A stretch of 64,000 nucleotides of DNA from a virus, in the IMG/VR virus record IMGVR_UViG_3300041583_000371, positions 18,992 to 82,991 of that record; one strand, 5' to 3'. Position numbers and translations under genes: made by a program. The notes under the pieces were generated by a model. The model was not told the DNA's origin, ran no database searches, and was given only the letters and a program-made list of their open reading frames with translations. Shown piece after piece: positions 56,124 to 63,132 of this stretch (positions are counted from its first letter, which is position 1; every line of letters starts with the position of its first letter).

Positions 56124-56480
56124 ATGGAAGATGACAACGTGGTGTTCTTACCTTTTGGCAAGAAAGATACGGATATTAAGCCCCCAATCAAAACAATAGA
56201 GGATTATGCGGCGAAAGCGGCATCTTACCAGCTTAGTTATTCGCAAGATTTCTGCGAAAGAATTTCTAACATGGTTTTTAAAGAAATGGAACGTGATGGT
56301 ATTGATTTTCAAAATGACGACAGCTTGATACCAAGCACAATATTAGTTATGGAGTCCTTGCTTTCATTGCATATGAAAGCAAATCAACTGGATCATTTTT
56401 TACAAGAATTCGCAGATGAAACTTTTGATCAGACTTCCGACGATTTTGTAGATGATGATGACGATGATGACGATGAATAA
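56124..56480 (+). CDS. protein with acidic tail
   Basis: 118 aa. Helical centre (MESLLSLHMKANQLDHFLQE) and a C-terminal run of Asp ending DDDDDDDDE. RBS AAAGAAAGATC. Poly-Asp tails often bind basic nucleic-acid-binding partners. Function unknown. Confidence 0.65.
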   Translation: MEDDNVVFLPFGKKDTDIKPPIKTIEDYAAKAASYQLSYSQDFCERISNMVFKEMERDGIDFQNDDSLIPSTILVMESLLSLHMKANQLDHFLQEFADETFDQTSDDFVDDDDDDDDE

Positions 56481-56483
56481 TAG

Positions 56484-56510
56484 TTGACTTTCATCAAGTA
56501 TTCGTATAAT
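56484..56510 (+). promoter_or_regulatory. sigma70-type promoter for RNase H
   Basis: TTGACT (56484-56489), 15-bp spacer, TATAAT (56505-56510), 31 bp before the gene at 56541. Confidence 0.65.
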
Positions 56511-56540
56511 ATTGTACAATAAAATTTAATGAGGTTATGA

Positions 56541-57398
56541 ATGATACTATTAGACTACAATCAAGTTATGCTTGCTGCATTATTTCAGAGTATAGGCAAT
56601 CATCACAATGCAGATATAAACGAAGATATGATAAGACATATGTTTCTAAATTCTTTGCGCGCGAATAGAAATAAATTTGCAAAAAATTACGGCGAAATTG
56701 TTATTTGTGCAGATGGAAAAAGTTCTTGGCGCAAAGGCGAATTCCCCTACTATAAAGCAAATAGAAAAAAAACAAGGGATGAATCGGAGTTAGATTGGGG
56801 TGAGCTTTATCGGATTATTGCTTTGGTTCGTGAAGAGCTGGATGAACATTTTCCCTATAAAGTGATGCATTTTGATCATTTGGAAGCAGATGATATCATC
56901 GGTGCTGTATGTGAAGAACTTGGCACAGAATTGAATATGGGCTGTGAGCAAATACTAATTTTGTCTGCCGACAAGGATTTTGTCCAATTACAAAAATATG
57001 CCAACGTTTCTCAATATGACCCAATACAAAAAAAGTCTATTGTACATGGCGATCCATCATCATACCTTTTTGAACATATATTGAAAGGTGATTCTGGTGA
57101 TGGTATACCAAATATTCTTTCAGAAGACAATTGCTTGGTCATTGGCAAAAGACAAAAATCAATGACATCTAAAAAAATTGCCATGTTCACTAACGATTTT
57201 GCAGCCATGGAAGAGACCGAAAAGCATAGATTTATCAGAAACCAAAAGCTTATAGACCTAAGTTTCATTCCTGATAAATATAAAAAAGAGGTTACAGACA
57301 AATACGCAGAACCAAAAACGTTAGGCCGAACTAAGTTGTTTAAATATTTTATTAGTAGAGGCTTACGAAATTTGGTAGAAGATATTGGTGATTTTTAA
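56541..57398 (+). CDS. rnh: RNase H / 5'-3' exonuclease, T4 Rnh-like
   Basis: 285 aa. FEN/PIN nuclease family: ILLDYNQVMLAAL (first Asp), ICADGKSSWRKGEFPYYKAN (helical-arch Arg/Lys and Asp), HLEADDIIGAVCEELG (Glu-Ala-Asp-Asp), ILSADKDFVQLQ, and ILKGDSGDGIPNI (helix-hairpin-helix). It removes RNA primers from lagging strands, in line with primase and ligase of this phage. Confidence 0.94.
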   Translation: MILLDYNQVMLAALFQSIGNHHNADINEDMIRHMFLNSLRANRNKFAKNYGEIVICADGKSSWRKGEFPYYKANRKKTRDESELDWGELYRIIALVREELDEHFPYKVMHFDHLEADDIIGAVCEELGTELNMGCEQILILSADKDFVQLQKYANVSQYDPIQKKSIVHGDPSSYLFEHILKGDSGDGIPNILSEDNCLVIGKRQKSMTSKKIAMFTNDFAAMEETEKHRFIRNQKLIDLSFIPDKYKKEVTDKYAEPKTLGRTKLFKYFISRGLRNLVEDIGDF

Positions 57399-57409
57399 AG
57401 GAGTTAAAT

Positions 57410-57847
57410 ATGTTACTTTCGCTTTCTGAAATAGTGAACAAGGCAGCAGCAATGAAGAAAAATAGTGATAAAGTTGAATGGTTACAAAAAAACAACACAA
57501 TATCACTAAGAACAATACTAAAAATTATGTATGACAAAACTGTGATAGTTTTGCTTCCAAAAGAGCCACCACCGTATAATGATAGTCTTGCTGTTGGTAT
57601 TGAAGGGATGTTATATAAAGAAACCCGCCGACTAAAAATATTTGTGCAGGGCGGTGGTTATGATGATTTAAATCAAACAAAGCGCGAAAACCTTTTTATA
57701 CAGCTTTTGCAAGATGTAGATAAAGGTGATGCAGCACTCTTAGTGAAAATGATTTCACAAAAAGGGTTGACAGGTCTTCCCATTAGTGTTATTAATGAAT
57801 CCTTCCCGATGTTAATCAATGAAAAAGTAGAGAGAACAAATGACTAA
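57410..57847 (+). CDS. conserved T4-like protein (DUF6433-like)
   Basis: 145 aa, RBS AAAGGAGTTAAAT. LSLSEIVNKAAAMKKNSDKV, WLQKNNTISLRTILKIMYDK, then LKIFVQGGGYDDLNQTKREN and FIQLLQDVDKGDAALLVKMI. A highly recognisable family conserved in marine T4-like phages; no defined role. Overlaps the next gene by 8 bp. Confidence 0.8.
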   Translation: MLLSLSEIVNKAAAMKKNSDKVEWLQKNNTISLRTILKIMYDKTVIVLLPKEPPPYNDSLAVGIEGMLYKETRRLKIFVQGGGYDDLNQTKRENLFIQLLQDVDKGDAALLVKMISQKGLTGLPISVINESFPMLINEKVERTND

Positions 57848-58007
57848 ATCCTTCAAAAAATTTCGCGAACAAAGCTGTGACGACGAGTGGACAGAAGATA
57901 ATGAAGCATACTACGGAAAAAAAAGAAAGCTTGAAACCCGTCGGCAACAACGTCGAGATAAGTTTGAAAGTAGGAACTCTGTATTAGACGAAAATCCAGA
58001 AGATTAA
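57840..58007 (+). CDS. small charged protein (55 aa)
   Basis: MTKSFKKFREQSCDDEWTED, then RKLETRRQQRRDKFESRN. An acidic patch followed by a basic helix. Contains an intact A8 run in frame. Function unknown, but co-translated with the DUF6433-like gene, as in related phages to my memory. Confidence 0.65.
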   Translation: MTKSFKKFREQSCDDEWTEDNEAYYGKKRKLETRRQQRRDKFESRNSVLDENPED

Positions 58008-58022
58008 AATTAAGGGTATATC

Positions 58023-58502
58023 ATGAAAAAACAAAAAATCTTTATCGATCTTGATGGTGTAATGGCCGATTTCGATAAACACTTCCCAGAAGCTTTTGGT
58101 GTTGATAAAGACACATTGTCTGATATTGAAATGTGGGCGATGATCAACTCCAATCCAACATTCTTCTTAGATTTGCCATTGTGTGTGGGTGCAAAAGACT
58201 TTTTCGAGTCTGTTGAACACAAAGACCCTATTATCTTAACCGCATGTCCAAAAAGTAATTATACGGTTGCAGCGACACAAAAGCGGGAATGGGTTCGTAA
58301 TAATCTTTCCAAAGATGTTCTCGTAATGCCTATCATGGGTGGAAAAAACAAATGTCTATTCATGCATAGTGCTGGGGATCTACTTATTGACGATTTCGAA
58401 AAAAACTGTAAACCTTGGGATGATATGGGTGGAATTTCTATCACGCATAGAAATTTTGGAGATACTGTTGCAGAAATGAAATGGTTTGGTTTTGATGTTT
58501 GA
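58023..58502 (+). CDS. 5'(3')-deoxyribonucleotidase-like HAD phosphatase
   Basis: 159 aa. FIDLDGVMADFDKHFPEAFG (motif I, with the D-x-D-x-V/T layout of 5'-nucleotidases), LTACPKSN (motif II), KR.. Lys region (ATQKREWVRNNL) and DLLIDDFEKNCKPW (motif III). Removes phosphate from (deoxy)nucleoside monophosphates. Fits pool balancing with the thymidylate pathway. Confidence 0.87.
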   Translation: MKKQKIFIDLDGVMADFDKHFPEAFGVDKDTLSDIEMWAMINSNPTFFLDLPLCVGAKDFFESVEHKDPIILTACPKSNYTVAATQKREWVRNNLSKDVLVMPIMGGKNKCLFMHSAGDLLIDDFEKNCKPWDDMGGISITHRNFGDTVAEMKWFGFDV

Positions 58503-59079
58503 AAATGTAATTTTGGCTGATTATGATGGTGTGTTAGGGTATTGGGCACACTCTTTTGATTTGTGGATGCGCCGCAGTGACTACATCATCAAAAATTACG
58601 AAGCTTATGATATAGAGCATCGTTACGGTATTAGTTTAGATGAATCTCTTTTCTTGATTCAGTGTTTTGATGAAAGCCCTATACTTGGCAAACTTCCACC
58701 ATATAAGGATGCAATTAAGTACGTCAAAAAGCTTCATGAAGGACATGGGTATGTTTTTCATATCATATCTGCTGTTCCAAGCACTACTAAAGTATATAAT
58801 TTGAGGCTAGAAAATATTCACAATTTGTTTGGTAATACTGCCGTAGAAAGCGTTATTTTGTGTGACAACAGTTTGAACAAGAAAAAACATCTCGAATTTT
58901 ACAAAGGTAGTGGGTGCTATTGGATTGAAGATGTCCCTGCTAATGCAGAATATGGGTTGCTTTATGGTCTTGAACCCATAATTATGGAACAGCCTTATAA
59001 TAAAAGTTATGAAAATCCACATATGATAAAAAAAGTTCAAAATTGGAAAGAAATATACCATATTATTACTGGAGAGTAA
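58495..59079 (+). CDS. HAD-like phosphatase of unknown substrate
   Basis: 194 aa from ATG 58495, overlapping the previous gene. ILADYDGVLGYWAHSFDLWM (motif I), FHIISAVPS (motif II) and CYWIEDVPANAEYG (acidic motif). A second HAD enzyme next to the nucleotidase, with a larger cap (about 25-85). Substrate unknown. Confidence 0.82.
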   Translation: MFENVILADYDGVLGYWAHSFDLWMRRSDYIIKNYEAYDIEHRYGISLDESLFLIQCFDESPILGKLPPYKDAIKYVKKLHEGHGYVFHIISAVPSTTKVYNLRLENIHNLFGNTAVESVILCDNSLNKKKHLEFYKGSGCYWIEDVPANAEYGLLYGLEPIIMEQPYNKSYENPHMIKKVQNWKEIYHIITGE

Positions 59080-59126
59080 TCTTATATTTGATAAATAAGA
59101 TTGTAGATCATACAAGTGACCTTTGA

Positions 59127-59158
59127 AAGGCGATCTGCATTAGGTCGCCTTATTTTTT
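59127..59158 (+). terminator. intrinsic terminator
   Basis: AAGGCGA (59127-59133) with TCGCCTT (59145-59151), 11-base loop, then a T-rich tail to 59158, after the HAD gene. Confidence 0.8.
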
Positions 59159-59172
59159 ATATAGGAGATATG

Positions 59173-59409
59173 ATGCCAATCTATTCGATTCGTAATAATG
59201 AGACTAAAGAAGAATATGAAGTTACCGTAAAGCTTTCCGAGCTTGAGGTATATCTTAAAGACAACCCCCATTTACAGCAAATTTTCAACAAGTTTCCAGG
59301 TATTGGTGACTCAGTACGTCTTGGGATTAGGAGGCCAGACGACAATTTTCGTGATGTTCTAAAAAAAGCTAAATCTGCCCACAAATATAGTACGGTTAAC
59401 GACTTCTAA
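59173..59409 (+). CDS. small conserved T4-like protein (FmdB-like, Cys-less)
   Basis: 78 aa from ATG 59173 (GGAG six bases before). MPIYSIRNNETKEEYEVTVK, LKDNPHLQQIFNKFPGIGDS, RLGIRRPDDNFRDVLKK. The first part resembles the FmdB zinc-ribbon fold without Cys; the family is common in T4-like phages. Role unknown. Confidence 0.75.
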   Translation: MPIYSIRNNETKEEYEVTVKLSELEVYLKDNPHLQQIFNKFPGIGDSVRLGIRRPDDNFRDVLKKAKSAHKYSTVNDF

Positions 59410-59435
59410 ATAAAAGAAGGCAAATAGGAGATTTT

Positions 59436-60167
59436 ATGACTAAACATATGGCAAAGCGCAAGCGCATACAAATCACAAAAGAAACTGACCAACTAGTTAA
59501 TACTAAGTTTGCAATGAAAAAAATAAATCCAATGACTGACAACCAAGCCAATTTGTTTGATTTATTTGATGAAGGCAAGCATATATTAGCAATAGGAAGT
59601 GCAGGGACAGGTAAGACATATATTTCTTTGTGGTTGGCCTTAAAATCAGTTATGTCAGGTAAAGAGCAGAAACAAATAATCATAGTCCGTTCATCTGTGC
59701 AATCAAGAGAGCAAGGCCATATGCCAGGCAACGCTTCAGAAAAAATGACATATTTTGAAATGCCATACATAGACATAGTAAATGATCTTTTCGAAAGGGG
59801 TGATGGTTATTCCATCATGAAACAGAAAGGGATGATCAAATTTATGAGTACATCGTTTATTCGTGGCTTGACATTTGACAATTCAATAATTATAGTGGAT
59901 GAAATACAAAACATGACGGATAGTGAAATAAACACTATCATGACAAGAGTTGGAAAAAATTCCAGAATTGTTCTTTGTGGCGATGTTAGACAAGATGATC
60001 TCGTCTTGTCTAAAAACAGAGCTGATGTTTCTGGATTGAGCAAATTTATTAGGATTGCCCGAAAAATACCTTCCTTTGACATTATCGAGTTTGGGGTTGA
60101 CGACATTATAAGAAGTGGTTTAGTCCGTGAATACATAATTGCGCGTGAAGCAGAACTAAGTAACTAG
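59436..60167 (+). CDS. phoH: PhoH-like P-loop ATPase
   Basis: 243 aa, RBS AATAGGAGATTTT. NQANLFDLFDEGKHILAIGS, Walker A GSAGTGKTY (about 54-62), RSSVQSREQGHMPGNASEKM, Walker B IIIVDEIQNMT and LCGDVRQDDL. Full PhoH core in the size range of phage PhoH. Widely present in marine phages; ATPase probably acting on RNA, exact role unsettled. Confidence 0.95.
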   Translation: MTKHMAKRKRIQITKETDQLVNTKFAMKKINPMTDNQANLFDLFDEGKHILAIGSAGTGKTYISLWLALKSVMSGKEQKQIIIVRSSVQSREQGHMPGNASEKMTYFEMPYIDIVNDLFERGDGYSIMKQKGMIKFMSTSFIRGLTFDNSIIIVDEIQNMTDSEINTIMTRVGKNSRIVLCGDVRQDDLVLSKNRADVSGLSKFIRIARKIPSFDIIEFGVDDIIRSGLVREYIIAREAELSN

Positions 60168-60177
60168 TAAATATAAC

Positions 60178-60204
60178 GTGGTGCAAGAACAATTCTTGCA
60201 CCAC
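60178..60204 (+). terminator. 12-bp hairpin after phoH
   Basis: GTGGTGCAAGAA (60178-60189) with TTCTTGCACCAC (60193-60204), three-base loop, 10 bp after the phoH stop. No T tract follows, so it may stabilise an mRNA end. Confidence 0.7.
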
Positions 60205-60224
60205 AAATAAAAAGGTAAGCAAAA

Positions 60225-60530
60225 ATGCCAGCATTAGCATTATGTGATGTAGATTTTATATCCACTGGACATGCCTGTGACACAACAGCGAAAATACAAG
60301 GAAATCTTCAAAGTAAAGTATCCGTAAATGGAAAGTTTGTTGCTGTTTTAGGTGACTCTATTTTTCCACATGATATTCTTATAAATTCTAGTTGTTTACC
60401 ACACAATGCGTTCATAACAGGCGGTTCTTCTAAAGTTTTTATAAATGGCATACCAGTGTCGCGCGTAGGTGATTCTGCGGATCAGGGAGCGATAATATCA
60501 GGATCCGCAAGTATAACTGTTGGATCATGA
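60225..60530 (+). CDS. PAAR-domain tail-spike tip protein
   Basis: 101 aa, RBS AAAAGGTAAGC. CDVDFISTGHACDTT, the LGDSIFPHD and IPVSRVGDSADQG segments and repeating short Gly-Asp turns are the PAAR pattern: a cone that caps the membrane-piercing spike of contractile tails, as T4 gp5.4 does. A virion gene isolated among replication genes, as gp5.4 also is in T4-like genomes. Confidence 0.9.
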   Translation: MPALALCDVDFISTGHACDTTAKIQGNLQSKVSVNGKFVAVLGDSIFPHDILINSSCLPHNAFITGGSSKVFINGIPVSRVGDSADQGAIISGSASITVGS

Positions 60531-60531
60531 C

Positions 60532-61011
60532 ATGAAAACACTTAAAGAATTCATGCAAGAAAGAAAGAAAGTACATTGCACTTATTTACGATGATGAGAC
60601 CCAAGTAAAACTTCGTGAATGGGCGATAAATAATGGGTTCGATCTTACCATAAACTATGATGGTGAAGCTCAGGAAGAAAAAGATTTCGATTTTCACACC
60701 ACTATTTTTTATACCACTAATGAAGTATACTTAAAAAATAAAACAATCCCAGAACCCCCTACAGAAGTAAAAGTATCGGGAATAAAATTTCTTGGTGTGA
60801 ATCAAGATGTGTCCGTATTGTCTGTATCATTGTCAGGTAGAATAAAAAAATTAGAGGTGATTTCGAGATGATGGGCTTGTTAGATAAATGGCCTTCCTAC
60901 AAACCGCACATTTCATTGTCATATCGTAATGACAAAGTATCACCGGATAATGTAGTATTGCCAGATTTTAAGCTAAAATTCGATAAAATAGTAATAGAAG
61001 GATTGAAGTGA
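60532..61011 (+). pseudogene. 2H phosphoesterase (possibly Acb1-like) with two frameshifts
   Basis: ATG 60532 starts in one frame and stops after 20 codons. The +1 frame from ~60572 gives YIALIYDDETQVKLREWAIN and FDFHTTIFYTTNEV (first H-T-T). After the A7 run (60844-60850) the -1 frame gives GLLDKWPSYKPHISLSYRND (second H-I-S) to TGA 61011. Correcting a (GAAA)3 to (GAAA)2 and A7 to A8 restores one ~159-aa protein with both 2H motifs. The H-T-T and PHISLSY spacing recalls Acb1, the phage enzyme that degrades CBASS cyclic nucleotides; this is inference. Confidence 0.7.
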
Positions 61012-61667
61012 ATTTTGTACATGATGGTGCTTTTACATTTCCAGAGTTGAGTGTAGTTACTACCCCAAACGGAAGATTTTATACAACACCCCAAGGCAAC
61101 AGTTACCCATCTGTCACTACTGTAATCAGTAAGGGCACTGACCAATCTTGGAAAGATAAATGGGTTAAAAGAGTTGGCGAAGATGAAGCCAAAAAGATTT
61201 CTAAGATTGCATCCAGAAGAGGCGAATCCGTCCACGAGATAATCGAAAAATACTTAAAAAACGATCCAAATTACAAACAAGGCAAAAATATATTTGACAT
61301 TCAAAATTTTGATGATATAAAAGATATATTAGATTCGAATATAGGAAACATAGAAAAGCTCGAAGTCCCTTTATGGTCAAATTTTCTGCGAGTTGCGGGC
61401 AGGGTAGACTGCATTGCGCAATGGAATGGAACTTGGTCTATTGTAGATTTCAAAACGAGCAAAAAGCAAAAAACAAAGGATCAAGTATTTCATTATATGT
61501 GCCAAGAAGCAGCGTATGCTTACATGTTTTTTGAGATGACTGGAAAGCCGATTGGTCAGATAGTGACTATAATTACGGTAGATGATGATCAGCCACAAGT
61601 GTTTGTTGAGAGAACAAAGTCTTACCTTCCACATTTTATAAAAATAAGAGAATCAATAGAAATTTAG
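61008..61667 (+). CDS. RecB/Cas4-like PD-(D/E)XK nuclease
   Basis: 219 aa, GTG start in GTGA overlap. RRGESVHEIIEKYL (motif I His/Glu), VAGRVDCIAQWNGTWSIVDF and KTSKK (motifs II-III: Asp ... D-F-K-T) and QEAAYAYMFFEM (QxxxY). This is the RecB-type exonuclease core of ~220 residues, as in phage and mitochondrial MGME1-type enzymes. Likely ssDNA exonuclease in recombination or host DNA degradation. Confidence 0.88.
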   Translation: MNFVHDGAFTFPELSVVTTPNGRFYTTPQGNSYPSVTTVISKGTDQSWKDKWVKRVGEDEAKKISKIASRRGESVHEIIEKYLKNDPNYKQGKNIFDIQNFDDIKDILDSNIGNIEKLEVPLWSNFLRVAGRVDCIAQWNGTWSIVDFKTSKKQKTKDQVFHYMCQEAAYAYMFFEMTGKPIGQIVTIITVDDDQPQVFVERTKSYLPHFIKIRESIEI

Positions 61668-61676
61668 GGGAACAAC

Positions 61677-61979
61677 ATGAAATATCTGATAATTTGCGAA
61701 AAAAGAGGTGTCTTTTTAGGTACGTACTCACGACTTGGATTTTTCAGTTTACTTGACAATTTTGGTTCTTACAAAGCACCTGCCTTTGATAGCATAAAAG
61801 ATGCCATAGATTATGCAGAAGAATTTATGAATATTGACAAAACACAGAAATTCATGTATCCTTCATTTAGCACAAAAGAAAAACACATATCAATAATTGA
61901 CATTGCAAGATCCGGCTATGGCCAATATGCTGGTGATATGATGTCAAACTTACCAAATTATTCTGAAACCATGCACTGA
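61677..61979 (+). CDS. protein of unknown function
   Basis: 100 aa, RBS AGGGGAACAAC. KYLIICEKRGVFLGTYSRLG, FDSIKDAIDYAEEFMN. An alpha/beta protein with a pattern of a short beta-hairpin followed by a helix. Function unknown. Confidence 0.6.
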   Translation: MKYLIICEKRGVFLGTYSRLGFFSLLDNFGSYKAPAFDSIKDAIDYAEEFMNIDKTQKFMYPSFSTKEKHISIIDIARSGYGQYAGDMMSNLPNYSETMH

Positions 61980-61992
61980 AGTAAGAAACATG

Positions 61993-62021
61993 TTGACACG
62001 ATTGTGATTATAATATATACA
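61993..62021 (+). promoter_or_regulatory. sigma70-type promoter
   Basis: TTGACA (61993-61998), 17-bp spacer, TATACA (62016-62021), 26 bp before ATG 62048. Confidence 0.7.
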
Positions 62022-62047
62022 TGTTAAGTATAGAAATTAGGAAAAAT

Positions 62048-62392
62048 ATGAAACCAGTAGCAGCAACTATAAACGCATTGATTCAAGGGTTTGCCTTCGT
62101 AGGCACCTTTCAATTTAACATAGTATGGGCAATCTATCCTCTTATAATGCTAACAGTATTAATTATACTGGCACAGACAATAACATCAGCATTTGCAATA
62201 GCAAACCTTGAAAACGCTATCAAAACACCACCTACCGACATCCATGTTGGTCTAAATGTTCTTGTTGGTTTTATGTATGCTGCATCTACATATCTTCTTT
62301 TCAGCTTAGGATATGTTTTTTTTGCGGGTGTTTTGTCAACGCATGTTGCGATATATCTTTTGACTATACTCTTTAAAAAGGAGACCAAATGA
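62048..62392 (+). CDS. multi-pass membrane protein of unknown function
   Basis: 114 aa from ATG 62048 (RBS AGGAAAAAT). Three or four hydrophobic helices: FVGTFQFNIVWAIYPLIMLT, LIILAQTITSAFAIANLE, FMYAASTYLLFSLGYVFFAG. ATGA overlap with the next gene. Confidence 0.65.
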   Translation: MKPVAATINALIQGFAFVGTFQFNIVWAIYPLIMLTVLIILAQTITSAFAIANLENAIKTPPTDIHVGLNVLVGFMYAASTYLLFSLGYVFFAGVLSTHVAIYLLTILFKKETK

Positions 62393-62832
62393 CAGCTGTA
62401 TTATACATAATTGCAAGAAATGACTTGGATTCTATGAACAGCGGCAAATTGGCTGCGCAATGTTCACATGCCTCTAATGCTTTCATCAACCATGCAAGAA
62501 AACATAAAATGCCAAATTATTCTGTAACTACCACAGCAGTATTGGGCGACAACTTTATTGATGACACCACAGCATGGGAAAATGAAACCACACAAGGATT
62601 TGGAACTGTCCTTGTACTTGAAGGAAGTATGAATAAAATCAAACCAGTTGTTGAAATCTTTAAGCGTTTGAACTATATTGCTGGTATCGTACACGATCCA
62701 ACATATCCTATTTTAGATGGGCAAGTCGTACACCACATACCGCTTGATACTTGTTCATACATTTTTGTACCAAACAAAGAAGAGGATATACTTGCTAAGA
62801 CACTACTACAAGATTTTACACTACACAAATAA
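62389..62832 (+). CDS. peptidyl-tRNA hydrolase type 2 (Pth2-like)
   Basis: 147 aa. LYIIARNDLDSMNSGKLAAQ, CSHASNAFINHARK at the N terminus is the Pth2 signature (GK-aaQ-aHA). Then FGTVLVLEGSMNKIKPVVEI, GIVHDPTYPI and a C-terminal strand with TCSYIFVPNKEE. It has an insertion near 55-75 unlike archaeal Pth2. Would recycle peptidyl-tRNA, useful in intense late translation. Confidence 0.85.
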   Translation: MTAVLYIIARNDLDSMNSGKLAAQCSHASNAFINHARKHKMPNYSVTTTAVLGDNFIDDTTAWENETTQGFGTVLVLEGSMNKIKPVVEIFKRLNYIAGIVHDPTYPILDGQVVHHIPLDTCSYIFVPNKEEDILAKTLLQDFTLHK

Positions 62833-62855
62833 ATAACCCTACAGGAGATTACATT

Positions 62856-63104
62856 ATGAACGATAACGCATATTCGGTAACAGCTGACGAACTACGTCAA
62901 ATCATCGAACAATACGAAACCATGCAATCTGAAAAACAAGACGTGAATGAACGCCAAAAAGAATTAATGGCAGACGCAAAAGGACGTGGATATGACACAA
63001 AAATTCTAAAGAAAATTGTAGCAATTCGCAAACGCAACCGTGACGATATCGCGGAAGAAGAAGCCGTACAAGAAATGTACATGACTGCATTGGGAATGCT
63101 TTAA
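62856..63104 (+). CDS. gapR: GapR-like nucleoid protein (DUF2312)
   Basis: 82 aa, RBS ACAGGAGATTACATT. ADELRQIIEQYETMQSEKQD, VNERQKELMADAKGRGYDTK, ILKKIVAIRKRN, MYMTALGML: the complete DUF2312/GapR consensus. GapR in alphaproteobacteria forms a clamp on overtwisted DNA ahead of replication and transcription. A phage copy suggests handling of supercoils on its own genome, and an alphaproteobacterial host. Confidence 0.95.
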   Translation: MNDNAYSVTADELRQIIEQYETMQSEKQDVNERQKELMADAKGRGYDTKILKKIVAIRKRNRDDIAEEEAVQEMYMTALGML

Positions 63105-63132
63105 CAATGTATGGGATCGGAATAAATGTGTT

